Shown here: positions 46,246 through 55,111 of the stretch, in pieces
How the letters are laid out: every line of letters starts with the position of its first letter
How positions within the stretch are numbered: position 1 is the first letter of the stretch
Assembly (NCBI RefSeq): GCF_000766795.1
Contig: NZ_JPDS01000001.1
Coordinates: forward strand, 315,001-379,000
DNA: 64,000 nucleotides
Direction: 5' to 3'
Origin: Polaribacter sp. Hel1_85
GTDB taxonomy: Bacteria > Bacteroidota > Bacteroidia > Flavobacteriales > Flavobacteriaceae
Made by a program: the position numbers and the translations under genes
Notes under the pieces: model-generated
What the model was told of the DNA's origin: nothing
Database searches by the model: none
The model's input: only the letters and a program-made list of their open reading frames with translations

Positions 46246-47100
46246 ATGAAAAAAGTAAAAATCATAGAATGTCCGCGTGATGCAATGCAAGGAATAAAAA
46301 GTCATTTTATTTCTACAGAAAAAAAGGCATTATATATTAACTCATTATTAAAAGTGGGTTTTGATACTATTGATTTTGGAAGTTTTGTTTCGCCTAAAGC
46401 AATTCCTCAAATGCGAGATACTGCAGCAGTTTTAAATCAATTAGATTTATCTAAAACTACCAGTAAATTGTTGGCAATTATTGCGAATGTAAGAGGAGCA
46501 AATGATGCTTCAAAATTTGAAGAAATTGATTATTTGGGATATCCTTTTTCAATTTCCGAAAATTTTCAAATGCGTAATACACATAAAACGATTGAAGAAT
46601 CTATTGCAACTTTAGATGCTATTTTAAATATTGCAGACAAAACTAATAAAGAAGTTGTAGCTTATTTATCAATGGGTTTTGGAAACCCTTATGGAGATCC
46701 TTGGAATGTAGAAATAGTAGGTGAGTGGACAGAGAAATTATCTTCTATGGGCGTAAAAATTTTGTCGCTTTCAGATACAATTGGAAGTTCAACACCAGAA
46801 GTAATTGATTATTTGTTTTCTAATTTAATTCCACAATATTCAGAGATAGAATTTGGTGCGCATTTGCACACAACTCCTAATAAATGGCACGAAAAAGTGG
46901 ATGCAGCATATAAAGCAGGTTGTTTGCGTTTTGATGGAGCCATAAAAGGTTATGGAGGTTGCCCAATGGCAAAAGACGAATTAACTGGTAATATGCCAAC
47001 AGAAAAATTATTGAGTTATTTTACAGTTCATAAAGCTGAAACAGGAATAAAACCGATGAGCTTTGAAAGTGCGTATAACAAAGCTTTAGAGATTTTCTAA
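46246..47100 (+). CDS. Hydroxymethylglutaryl-CoA lyase-like enzyme
   Basis: A 284-residue TIM-barrel lyase. IECPRDAMQGI at the N terminus has the catalytic Arg-Asp, FGAHLHTT near 203 the metal-binding His pair, and YGGCPMAKDELTGNMPTE near 230 the active-site Cys loop. It cleaves HMG-CoA to acetyl-CoA and acetoacetate in leucine breakdown. The start at ATG 46246 is preferred because the in-frame TTG at 46237 lies inside the -7 element. The 5'-nucleotidase gene follows after 43 bases. Confidence 0.88.
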   Translation: MKKVKIIECPRDAMQGIKSHFISTEKKALYINSLLKVGFDTIDFGSFVSPKAIPQMRDTAAVLNQLDLSKTTSKLLAIIANVRGANDASKFEEIDYLGYPFSISENFQMRNTHKTIEESIATLDAILNIADKTNKEVVAYLSMGFGNPYGDPWNVEIVGEWTEKLSSMGVKILSLSDTIGSSTPEVIDYLFSNLIPQYSEIEFGAHLHTTPNKWHEKVDAAYKAGCLRFDGAIKGYGGCPMAKDELTGNMPTEKLLSYFTVHKAETGIKPMSFESAYNKALEIF

Positions 47101-47143
47101 AGCTTAATTATTAAATTTAATGTTTAAATTAAAATAGATTAAA

Positions 47144-48649
47144 ATGAAATTTATTAAATCACTTTTTTATTTTTTATCACTAATAATTTTAATGTCTTGC
47201 TCAAAAGATGATGGAAAAATAGATTTCACTTTTTTACAATTGAATGATGTTTATGAAATTGCACCAATTCAAGGAGGAGCATATGGAGGAATGGCAAGAG
47301 TAGAAACTGTTCACCAAGAATTATTAAAAGAAAATTCAAACACAATGCTGTTTTTAGCGGGAGATTTTTTAAATCCTTCTTTATTAGGAACTTTAAAAGT
47401 TGATGGTGAAAGAGTGCGTGGAAAGCAAATGGTAGAAGTAATGAATGCTATGAATTTTGATTTAGTAGCTTTTGGAAACCATGAATTTGATGTTTCACAA
47501 AAAGATTTACAAAAAAGATTGAATGAAAGTAATTTTCCTTGGATTTCTGCAAATGTAAAACTTAAAACAAAAGAAGCTGCCATTCCTTTTTATAAAGAAA
47601 TAAATGGTGTAAAACATTCTGTAGGAGAAACCTTTGTTAAAGAATTTTCTGATAAAGATGGAACAAAAGTTAAAATTGGTTTTATAAGTGTTTGTATTCC
47701 ATCTAACCCAAAAGATTTTGTAGAATATGGAAATATGTTTGTAAAAGCAAGAGCATCTTATGCTGCTTTAAAAGACTCTGTAGATATCGTTTTTGGATTG
47801 ACTCACGTTAAATTAGCAAACGATAAAAGAATTGCAAAGTTAATACCTAATATTCCTTTAATTATGGGAGGTCATGAGCATACTAACTCATTAGATACTA
47901 TTGGTAATGTAATAATTTCGAAAGCAGATGCAAATGCAAAAACTGTTTATATTCATAAAATCTCTTATGATAAAAACACAAAGAAAACTGTTGTTAAATC
48001 AGAATTAAAAGAAATAAATACAACCATTAAGTCTGATGAAAAAGTTGCTAAAATTGTCAATAAATGGCAATTATTATTAACATCGAAAATTAAAGAAATA
48101 ATTGAAAAACCTGAAGAAGTAATTTTTGAAACAAAAACACCTTTAGATGCTAGAGATACACCAATAAGAAGTACACAAACAAATTTTGGACAAATTATTA
48201 CGAAAGCAATGTCTTTTGGTTTTAATGATGAAGTAGATTGTGCATTGATAAATGGAGGTTCTATAAGAATTGATGATCAATTAAGTGGTAATATTACTGC
48301 TGTAGATATTTTTAGAGTTTTACCTTATGGTGGAGATATTTTAAAAGTAAAATTGAAAGGTAGGTTATTAAAGAGAGTATTAGATTATGGACAATTAGCT
48401 GCAGGAACAGGTGCTTACTTACAACGCTTTAATGCTGAAAAAGTAGGAGAGAAGTGGATGATTAAAGGAAAAGAATTAAACATCAACAAAACTTATTCTG
48501 TTGCATTTTCTGATTATCTCTTAAAAGGGTTTGATATTCCTTTTTTATCGGATAAAAACAATGAAGTACTTTCTATATATAAACCAAAACCAACAGAATT
48601 ATCTTCTGATATTAGAAAAGTGGTGATTTCTTATTTAAAATCTATTTAG
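47144..48649 (+). CDS. 5'-nucleotidase/UDP-sugar hydrolase family lipoprotein
   Basis: A 501-residue lipoprotein (LMSC lipobox, Cys19). Calcineurin-like domain (about 28-280) with LAGDFLNPS, AFGNHEFD and GGHEHTN metal-binding motifs, then a 5'-nucleotidase C-terminal domain (about 320-485; INGGSIRID, FRVLPYGG). The first metal motif reads NDVYEI instead of the usual D-x-H, a variant seen in this subgroup. It probably removes phosphate from nucleotides outside the cytoplasm for uptake. Confidence 0.88.
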   Translation: MKFIKSLFYFLSLIILMSCSKDDGKIDFTFLQLNDVYEIAPIQGGAYGGMARVETVHQELLKENSNTMLFLAGDFLNPSLLGTLKVDGERVRGKQMVEVMNAMNFDLVAFGNHEFDVSQKDLQKRLNESNFPWISANVKLKTKEAAIPFYKEINGVKHSVGETFVKEFSDKDGTKVKIGFISVCIPSNPKDFVEYGNMFVKARASYAALKDSVDIVFGLTHVKLANDKRIAKLIPNIPLIMGGHEHTNSLDTIGNVIISKADANAKTVYIHKISYDKNTKKTVVKSELKEINTTIKSDEKVAKIVNKWQLLLTSKIKEIIEKPEEVIFETKTPLDARDTPIRSTQTNFGQIITKAMSFGFNDEVDCALINGGSIRIDDQLSGNITAVDIFRVLPYGGDILKVKLKGRLLKRVLDYGQLAAGTGAYLQRFNAEKVGEKWMIKGKELNINKTYSVAFSDYLLKGFDIPFLSDKNNEVLSIYKPKPTELSSDIRKVVISYLKSI

Positions 48650-48692
48650 ATTTCTTTCTGATATTTAGTTAGTTATTTATTTTTGTTATTTT

Positions 48693-48715
48693 TATTTAAA
48701 TTAAATCTAAATAAA
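48693..48715. promoter_or_regulatory. 23-bp operator-like box 1 of the TonB/imelysin operon
   Basis: TATTTA, nine bases, TAAATA form an inverted repeat within a 23-base box ending directly before the -33 element. A second copy at 48765-48787 is identical at 20 of 23 positions. The TCTAAAT half resembles iron-regulator boxes of Bacteroidetes, so a Fur-type repressor is likely (inference). Confidence 0.55.
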
Positions 48716-48716
48716 G

Positions 48717-48747
48717 TTTGCAAATATAAATTTGTATGCTACATTTG
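48717..48747 (+). promoter_or_regulatory. Promoter of the TonB/imelysin operon
   Basis: TTTG (48717-48720), exactly 19 bases, TACATTTG (48740-48747): a full match to TTTG-N19-TAnnTTTG. Transcription should begin near 48753, leaving a leader of about 35 bases that holds box 2. Confidence 0.8.
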
Positions 48748-48764
48748 CATGAAAATAAATCAAC

Positions 48765-48787
48765 TATTTATAATTAATCTAAATAAA
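48765..48787. promoter_or_regulatory. 23-bp operator-like box 2 of the TonB/imelysin operon
   Basis: Second copy of the box (TATTTA-N9-TAAATA), differing from box 1 at three central positions. It ends one base before the first start codon, so a bound repressor would block the leader, or the site acts in the RNA. Confidence 0.55.
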
Positions 48788-48788
48788 A

Positions 48789-49976
48789 ATGAAAAAAGTT
48801 ATTCTAAGCATTGCATTTGCTTCAATATTATTATCATGTAGTAATTCTTCAGAAATAGAAACTACTACTGAAGCCCCAGCAACATATTCTTTTGAAAGAA
48901 ATGGTGTTTCTACTGTAGATTTTAATGGTCAAACTACAAGAATACAAATGGCAAATGAGTTTATTTCTGATTTAAAAACAACTTCAGAAACTGTAGTAAG
49001 TTTAAACGCAAAGTTTGCACATGCAGAAGGAGATAATGATTTTTCAGATGCAGATTTAAATGCTTCTTCTAAAAATATTAGAAGTAAAACAGCAGCTTCT
49101 ACAGATTTTTATGCCTCAAATACTACTGATGCTAATGCAATTAAAGCAGAATTTGATTCTTGGATTGCAGAACAAGTAAATGATGTTTTTCCTAACTGGA
49201 GTGTAAATGCTAGTGCAGGTGTTGCTGGTAAGATTCAAGAAGCTGGTGGTGGTTCTGAAAGATTTGTAAATGCAAAAGGGTTAGAATTAAATCAAATGAT
49301 TAATAAAAGTTTAATTGGAGGTTTAATGGTAGATCAAATTTTAAACAATTATTTAAGTACTGCAGTTTTAGATGCTGGGTCTAATACAACAGATAATGAT
49401 GATGATATTGTAGCTTCTGACAAAGTATATACAAACATGGAGCATAAATGGGATGAAGCTTTTGGTTATTTATATGGTAATGAAAGTGATATAACTGCAC
49501 CTGTTTTAAATGTAGATTCGTTCTTAAATAAATATTTAAGTAGAGTAGAAGGAGATACTGATTTTACAGGGATAGCTTCTGATATTTATGATGCATTTAA
49601 ATTAGGAAGAGCTGCCATTGTTGCTAAAGATTATACAACTAGAGACGCTCAAGCTGAAATAATTAGAGAAAAAATTTCTGAAATTATTGCAATTAGAGCT
49701 GTTTATTATTTACAACAAGCTAAAGCAACTTTAGGAACAGATAATGCTTCTGCTTTTCATGATTTATCTGAAGGGTTAGGTTTTGTGTATAGTTTACAGT
49801 TTACAAGACAAACAAGTTCTGATGCTCCATATTTTTCTAAAACAGAAGTAGATGCTTTTGTAGATACTTTATTAGCTGGTAATGGTTTTTGGGATGTTAC
49901 TGATTCTACATTAGATACTATTTCTACTACTATTGCAGCAAAATTTAACTTTACTGTTACTGAAGCAGCAAATTAA
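48789..49976 (+). CDS. DUF4856 domain lipoprotein
   Basis: A 395-residue lipoprotein with lipobox LLSC (Cys17). The mature protein opens with ATYSFERNGVSTVDFNGQTTRI, which is the DUF4856 N-terminal pattern, and contains many Asp/Glu and Thr residues. DUF4856 genes often stand beside imelysin and TonB-receptor genes in Bacteroidetes, pointing to iron uptake. The molecular role is unknown. First gene of the operon, with a strong promoter and two operator-like boxes upstream and a hairpin downstream. Confidence 0.85.
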   Translation: MKKVILSIAFASILLSCSNSSEIETTTEAPATYSFERNGVSTVDFNGQTTRIQMANEFISDLKTTSETVVSLNAKFAHAEGDNDFSDADLNASSKNIRSKTAASTDFYASNTTDANAIKAEFDSWIAEQVNDVFPNWSVNASAGVAGKIQEAGGGSERFVNAKGLELNQMINKSLIGGLMVDQILNNYLSTAVLDAGSNTTDNDDDIVASDKVYTNMEHKWDEAFGYLYGNESDITAPVLNVDSFLNKYLSRVEGDTDFTGIASDIYDAFKLGRAAIVAKDYTTRDAQAEIIREKISEIIAIRAVYYLQQAKATLGTDNASAFHDLSEGLGFVYSLQFTRQTSSDAPYFSKTEVDAFVDTLLAGNGFWDVTDSTLDTISTTIAAKFNFTVTEAAN

Positions 49977-49993
49977 TAAAATTTAATTTAGAG

Positions 49994-50032
49994 TAGTAAA
50001 AGGTGAGATATTTCATACCTTTTACTATTTTT
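49994..50032 (+). terminator. Hairpin between DUF4856 and imelysin genes
   Basis: TAGTAAAAGGT (49994-50004) pairs perfectly with ACCTTTTACTA (50017-50027), followed by a run of T. Lying inside an operon, it may act as a partial terminator. It also shows that a GTG start at 50003 for the next gene is unlikely. Confidence 0.7.
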
Positions 50033-50062
50033 GTATGTTTATTTAGAATAAATAGAAATAAC

Positions 50063-51169
50063 ATGTTTAAAAAATCAGCGATACTTTTAGTCTTAGTAAC
50101 AATTATTTATGCTTGTAGTTCATCTGAAGAAATAGAATCAGGAGTTTCAGATAATTTTGATAGAGGTGCTATGCTTACTCATTTAGTAGACAATATTATA
50201 GTACCATCTTTTCAAGATTTTAGTTCAAAAATGACTGATTTAAAATCGGCTGGTGAAACTTTTACATCATCACCAAACCAAATAAATTTAGATGCTTTAA
50301 GGGCTTCTTGGTATATAGCATATAAAGAATATCAACATGTAGAAATGTTTAATATTGGTAAAGCAGAAGAGTTGCAATATAAATTTTATATGAATATTTA
50401 TCCGCTTTCTGTTACAGATGTAGAAACAAATATTTCTAATGGAAGTTATGATTTAGATAATGTAAATTATCAAGATGCTCAAGGTTTTCCTGTCTTAGAT
50501 TATTTATTGTATGGTGTTGCAGCTACTGATGAAGATATTTTAAAAAAATATACTACAGATACAAATGCTACAGGTTATAAAAAATATATTACAGATGTTT
50601 TAAATCAAATGGAAGGCTTAACAACAGAAGTTTTAAATGATTGGACTACATCTTATAGAACTGAGTTTGTAAATAGTACAGATAATACTGCAACAAGTGC
50701 TTTAAATAAATTTTTGAACGATTATATAGAGTTCTACGAAAAGAATTTAAGAGCTAATAAATTCGGAATTCCAGCAGGTGTTTTTTCTTCAACAACATTA
50801 CCAGAGAAAGTAGAAGCTTTTTACAGAAAAGATATTTCTAAAGATTTAGCTTTAGAAGCTTTAGATGCTTTTGAAAATTTATTTTTAGGAAACTATAAAG
50901 GATCATCAATAGCAAATAAATCTAGTTTTCAACAATATTTACAAGCTTTAGATAGACAAGATTTGGTAAGTAGTATAACAAATCAATTAGCTGTATCTAA
51001 AACACAAATTGAAAAATTAAATGCTAACTTTTTTGAGCAAGTTAATACAGACAATACTCAAATGACAATGGCTTATGATGAATTACAAAAATTAGTTGTT
51101 TTTCTAAAATTAGATATGGCTTCTGCGTTAAATATTAGCATTATTTTTGTTGATAGTGATGGAGATTAA
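50063..51169 (+). CDS. Imelysin-like (IrpA/peptidase M75) lipoprotein
   Basis: A 368-residue lipoprotein with lipobox IYAC (Cys18); mature sequence has the imelysin helices (SWYIAYKEYQHVEMF, KFYMNIYPL). The family's GxHxxE motif aligns with GFPVLD at 141-146, so the expected metal-binding His is replaced by Pro and Glu by Asp, as I recall for many Bacteroidetes members. Imelysins take part in iron or haem uptake, without proven peptidase action. I place the start at ATG 50063, downstream of the hairpin, where it gives a normal signal peptide. Confidence 0.85.
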   Translation: MFKKSAILLVLVTIIYACSSSEEIESGVSDNFDRGAMLTHLVDNIIVPSFQDFSSKMTDLKSAGETFTSSPNQINLDALRASWYIAYKEYQHVEMFNIGKAEELQYKFYMNIYPLSVTDVETNISNGSYDLDNVNYQDAQGFPVLDYLLYGVAATDEDILKKYTTDTNATGYKKYITDVLNQMEGLTTEVLNDWTTSYRTEFVNSTDNTATSALNKFLNDYIEFYEKNLRANKFGIPAGVFSSTTLPEKVEAFYRKDISKDLALEALDAFENLFLGNYKGSSIANKSSFQQYLQALDRQDLVSSITNQLAVSKTQIEKLNANFFEQVNTDNTQMTMAYDELQKLVVFLKLDMASALNISIIFVDSDGD

Positions 51170-51196
51170 TAATTGAATTTAATTATAAAAAATAAT

Positions 51197-51237
51197 AAAA
51201 AGTTATTCTTAAATTTATAAGAATAGCTTTTGTTTTT
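51197..51237 (+). terminator. Hairpin between imelysin and HTTM genes
   Basis: AAAAGTTATTCTTA (51197-51210) pairs with TAAGAATAGCTTTT (51217-51230) with one G-T pair, followed by G and six T. It stands 13 bases before the next start codon, so it is either a terminator or an attenuator inside the operon. Confidence 0.65.
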
Positions 51238-51242
51238 TAAAG

Positions 51243-52649
51243 ATGACAAATAAAGACATACATTATTTAATTAAACAAACAAATGCAGCACCTTTAGTTG
51301 TTTTTCGTTTGTTTTTTGGTTTAATGATGTTGATGAGTATTGTTCGTTTTTGGCTAAATGGTTGGATAGAAACCTTATATTTAGAGCCAAATTTTCATTT
51401 TTCTTATTATGGTTTTAGTTGGGTAAAACCATTAGGTAATTATACTTATCTCTTATTTATTGTTTGTGCATTATCAGCATTTTTTGTTGCAATAGGTTAT
51501 AAATATAGAATAGCCATTATAACTTTTTTTCTATCTTTTACTTATATTGAATTGATGGATAAAACAACTTATTTAAACCATTATTATTTTATAAGTATTT
51601 TAAGTTTTTTAATGATTTTTTTACCCGCAAATGCTCAATTTTCTGTTGACGCATTTATCAAAAAAAAACAATATCAAAACATTCCAAAATGGACGATTGA
51701 TAGTATAAAATTATTATTAGGAATTGTCTATTTTTATGCAGGTTTAGCCAAATTAAATTCTGACTGGTTATTAAGAGCAATGCCTTTAAAAATATGGTTG
51801 CCATCTAAATATGATATTCCTTTTATTGGTAATAATTTAATGCAACAAGATTGGTTTCATTATACAATGAGTTATGGAGGTTTATTATATGATTTAATGA
51901 TTCCTTTTTTATTACTGTTTAAAAAAACTAGAACTTATGCATTTGTTTTAGTGGTTTTTTTCCATGTTTTTACAAGAATATTATTTCCAATTGGAATGTT
52001 TCCTTTTATAATGATAATTTCTACCTTGATATTTTTTGAAGATAATTTTCATCAAAAAATAATTAAGTTCATTAAAAAACACCTTTTAAAAGATAATTCA
52101 AGTGATTTTGATCACCAAAAATCAGAATCTAAAATCTCTTTAAAATCTATTAAAAATTACACTTTTTCTAAAAGTAAAAAACAATTAATATATCCTATTT
52201 TAGGTTTGTTTTTACTATTGCAAATACTATTTCCGTTTAGAAATTTATTGTATCCTGGGGAGTTGTTTTGGACAGAAGAAGGTTATCGTTTTTCTTGGAG
52301 AGTCATGTTAATGGAAAAAGCTGGTTATTCAAATTTTAAAATTGTAGATGCCAAAACAAAAGCTTTTTTTTATGTAAATAACGATGATTTTTTAACACTT
52401 TATCAAGAAAAACAAATGAGTTTTCAGCCAGATTTTATCTTAGAGTATGCACACTATTTAGGAGATCACTTTAAGAATCAAGGCCATGAAAATGTACAAG
52501 TATTTGTAGATAGCTATGTAGCTTTAAACGGAAGAATGAGTACTGTTTTTATAGATCCTAAAGTAAATTTATATCAAAAAAGAGAAAGCTTTAAACATAA
52601 AGATTGGATTGTTCCATTTTCATCAAAAATAAAAATTAAAGGTATTTAA
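51243..52649 (+). CDS. Vitamin K-dependent gamma-carboxylase homologue (HTTM family)
   Basis: A 468-residue membrane protein with several helices (about 15-265), a further helix near 318-335 and a C-terminal extracytoplasmic beta-rich domain. By memory alignment with human GGCX, DKTTYLNHYYF places His113 on human His160, IVYFYAGLAKLNSDW places Lys170 on the catalytic base Lys218, IGMFPFIM is shared, and the tail shows YRFSWRVM and FIDPKVNLYQ as counterparts of human YGYSWDMM and IFDPRVDIVQ. It could carboxylate or otherwise oxidise with menaquinol, but bacterial homologues lack proven carboxylase activity. It lies 1 base before the TonB receptor gene. Confidence 0.85.
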   Translation: MTNKDIHYLIKQTNAAPLVVFRLFFGLMMLMSIVRFWLNGWIETLYLEPNFHFSYYGFSWVKPLGNYTYLLFIVCALSAFFVAIGYKYRIAIITFFLSFTYIELMDKTTYLNHYYFISILSFLMIFLPANAQFSVDAFIKKKQYQNIPKWTIDSIKLLLGIVYFYAGLAKLNSDWLLRAMPLKIWLPSKYDIPFIGNNLMQQDWFHYTMSYGGLLYDLMIPFLLLFKKTRTYAFVLVVFFHVFTRILFPIGMFPFIMIISTLIFFEDNFHQKIIKFIKKHLLKDNSSDFDHQKSESKISLKSIKNYTFSKSKKQLIYPILGLFLLLQILFPFRNLLYPGELFWTEEGYRFSWRVMLMEKAGYSNFKIVDAKTKAFFYVNNDDFLTLYQEKQMSFQPDFILEYAHYLGDHFKNQGHENVQVFVDSYVALNGRMSTVFIDPKVNLYQKRESFKHKDWIVPFSSKIKIKGI

Positions 52650-52650
52650 T

Positions 52651-55077
52651 ATGATATTAAAAAATATAACGACAATTATTATTTTTCTAATTGGTTTTAT
52701 AACTTTTAGTCAACATAAAGTAACAGGTGTTGTAGTTAATCAAGACAAAGAATTGCTAAACAATGTTCAGATCTATAGTGAAAATGGAGGCTTATTATCA
52801 CAAACAAATAAGCAAGGTCAATTTAACTTTTCAACTGAAAAAGAAACGATTTCTTTGGTTTTATACCTAGATAATTACCGAATTAAAAATATTACAATAT
52901 CATTAAAACAATATGCTAATATATCTATAATATTAGAACCTTTTTCTGAAGAGTTATCAGAAATTCAAATTCAAGCAAATAAGAAAAAAGTTTTTGAATT
53001 AAAACGTTTAAAAGATGTTGTTGGTACATCCATATTTGCAGGTAAAAAAACTGAAGTAATTTTGGTAAATCAATCTACAGCAAATTTAGCAAGTAATAAT
53101 GCAAGGCAAATTTACAATCAAATAGCAGGTTTAAATATTTTTGAAAATGATGATGCTGGTTTGCAATTAAATATTGGTGGTAGAGGTTTAGATCCTAATA
53201 GAACTGCTAATTTTAATACAAGACAAAACGGATATGATATAAGTGCAGATGTTTTAGGGTATCCAGAAAGTTATTATACTCCTGCTTCTGAAGGTTTACA
53301 AGAAATTCAAGTTATTAGAGGAGCAGCATCTTTACAATATGGAACTCAATTTGGAGGTTTAATTAATTTTGTAATGAAAAAGCCAAATGCAAATAAAGAA
53401 TTAGAAATTATAACTAGAAATACCGTAGGCAGTTTTGGATTATATACTAATTTTACAAGTGTAAGCGGAACTAAGAATAAGTTTAGTTATTACGCTTATT
53501 TTAATTATAAGAAAGGAAATGGTTTTAGACCAAATTCTAATTTTGATTCTAAAAATGCTTTTCTACATTTAGGGTATAAAATCAATGATAAAAGTAATGT
53601 TGCTTTAGAAGTATCCTATTTAGATTATTTAGCTCAACAAGCAGGTGGTTTAACAGATAACATGTTTGAAGAAGATCCTTTTCAGAGTAATAGAACGCGT
53701 AATTTTTTTAAAGTAGATTGGTTGTTATACAATTTAAAATATAATTTTGATTTTACAGAAAATACTAAGTTTAGTTTTAATTTCTTCGGATTAAATGCAT
53801 CTAGAAAAGCTGTAGGTTTTAGAATTGCAAGAGTTGCAAACCCAGATGATTTTGATGCAAGAGAACTAATAATTGGTGATTTTAATAATTTCGGATTTGA
53901 AACTCGTTTTGTAAATAAATACAAAGTATTTAATAAAAATGCTACTTATTTAATTGGAGCTAAATATTATAAGGCAGATAATACTTCTTTTCAAGGACCA
54001 GGTACAGATGGAAGTGATGCTAATTTTACTTCAGCAATAGACCAATTTCCAAATTATCAATATCAATCAGATTTTGATAATCCAAATGAAAATGTAGCTG
54101 TTTTTGGTGAGAATATTTTTTATGTAAATGATAAATTTTCTATAACTCCTGGTTTTCGTTTAGAGTACATTAATACAGGTAGTAATGGAACAAAAAAACG
54201 TGTAAATTTTGATGGAGCAGGAAATCCTATTGGTACAATAGAAGATTCTGATAATATTACAAAAGAGCGTTCTTTTGCTTTATTTGGAGTAGGAGTTAGT
54301 TATAAGAAGACAAAATCTTTAGAGTTTTATGCAAATGTTTCTCAAAACTATAGATCAATTACATTTTCAGATGTAAACATTGTGAATCCTGCTAATGCTG
54401 TTGATACAAATTTAGAAGATGAAAAAGGGTTTACTTCTGATATAGGATTTAGAGGGAATTTTAAAAACATTATTTCTTATGATGCTAATGTCTTTTCACT
54501 TTTTTATAATAATAGAATAGGTGATGTCTTTACAACAATTCCTCCTGTTAATAATGTTGGTTTGTTAAGAACCAATGTTGGTAAAGCTAGAATTTTAGGT
54601 ATTGAATCTTTAATTGATTTTAATTTGAAAAAAATATTAAAGATGGATAATAATTATAGTTTTAATGTATTTATAAATTCATCTTTTATCAACTCTAAAT
54701 ATACAGAAGCTAAAGAAAATGGAATTGTAGGTAATAAAGTAGAGTTTGTTCCTGACCTAAATTTAAAAACAGGGATTAGATTTGGAGTAGAAAACTTTTT
54801 AATGAGTTTACAATACAGTTATTTATCAGAACAATTTAATGATGCTAATAACACAATCATTTCTGATGAAGCTAATGCAGTTAGAGGAATGATTCCTCAG
54901 TATAGCATTTTAGATTTCTCTACTTCTTATAAATATAAATTTATGAAGATAGAAACAGGTGTAAATAACCTTTTAGATAATGTGTATTTTACAAGAAGAG
55001 CTACTGGTTACCCAGGTCCAGGTATTATTTCTTCTGCACCAAGAAATTATTATGTTACTTTAGAATTTAAATTCTAA
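52651..55077 (+). CDS. TonB-dependent receptor, iron-siderophore type (FecA-like)
   Basis: An 808-residue outer-membrane receptor. Signal peptide (1-20), carboxypeptidase-regulatory-like domain (about 22-105; TGVVVNQDKELLNNVQIYSENG), plug domain (about 125-245; IQVIRGAASLQYGTQFGGLINFVMKKP) and a 22-strand-type barrel ending NYYVTLEFKF. The plug and the context with imelysin suggest ferric chelate or haem uptake; no ligand can be named. Last gene of the operon; guaB follows after its own promoter. Confidence 0.92.
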   Translation: MILKNITTIIIFLIGFITFSQHKVTGVVVNQDKELLNNVQIYSENGGLLSQTNKQGQFNFSTEKETISLVLYLDNYRIKNITISLKQYANISIILEPFSEELSEIQIQANKKKVFELKRLKDVVGTSIFAGKKTEVILVNQSTANLASNNARQIYNQIAGLNIFENDDAGLQLNIGGRGLDPNRTANFNTRQNGYDISADVLGYPESYYTPASEGLQEIQVIRGAASLQYGTQFGGLINFVMKKPNANKELEIITRNTVGSFGLYTNFTSVSGTKNKFSYYAYFNYKKGNGFRPNSNFDSKNAFLHLGYKINDKSNVALEVSYLDYLAQQAGGLTDNMFEEDPFQSNRTRNFFKVDWLLYNLKYNFDFTENTKFSFNFFGLNASRKAVGFRIARVANPDDFDARELIIGDFNNFGFETRFVNKYKVFNKNATYLIGAKYYKADNTSFQGPGTDGSDANFTSAIDQFPNYQYQSDFDNPNENVAVFGENIFYVNDKFSITPGFRLEYINTGSNGTKKRVNFDGAGNPIGTIEDSDNITKERSFALFGVGVSYKKTKSLEFYANVSQNYRSITFSDVNIVNPANAVDTNLEDEKGFTSDIGFRGNFKNIISYDANVFSLFYNNRIGDVFTTIPPVNNVGLLRTNVGKARILGIESLIDFNLKKILKMDNNYSFNVFINSSFINSKYTEAKENGIVGNKVEFVPDLNLKTGIRFGVENFLMSLQYSYLSEQFNDANNTIISDEANAVRGMIPQYSILDFSTSYKYKFMKIETGVNNLLDNVYFTRRATGYPGPGIISSAPRNYYVTLEFKF

Positions 55078-55111
55078 CCTTAATTTAATGCCAGAATTCA
55101 TTTATTAATTG

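Noticed and set aside
46161..46265. 35-residue N-terminal extension of the MFS carrier
   Set aside because: It would overlap the promoter and start of the divergent lyase gene; homologues begin near MSKSKI.
48637..48652. AAATCTATTTAGATTT dyad at the end of the 5'-nucleotidase gene
   Set aside because: Short, within codons and with no T-run; I could not separate it from chance, although it shares TCTA/TAGA with the operator boxes.
50003..50062. GTG start giving the imelysin 20 extra residues
   Set aside because: The codons run through a terminator hairpin, and the extension precedes a normal lipoprotein signal peptide that starts at 50063.
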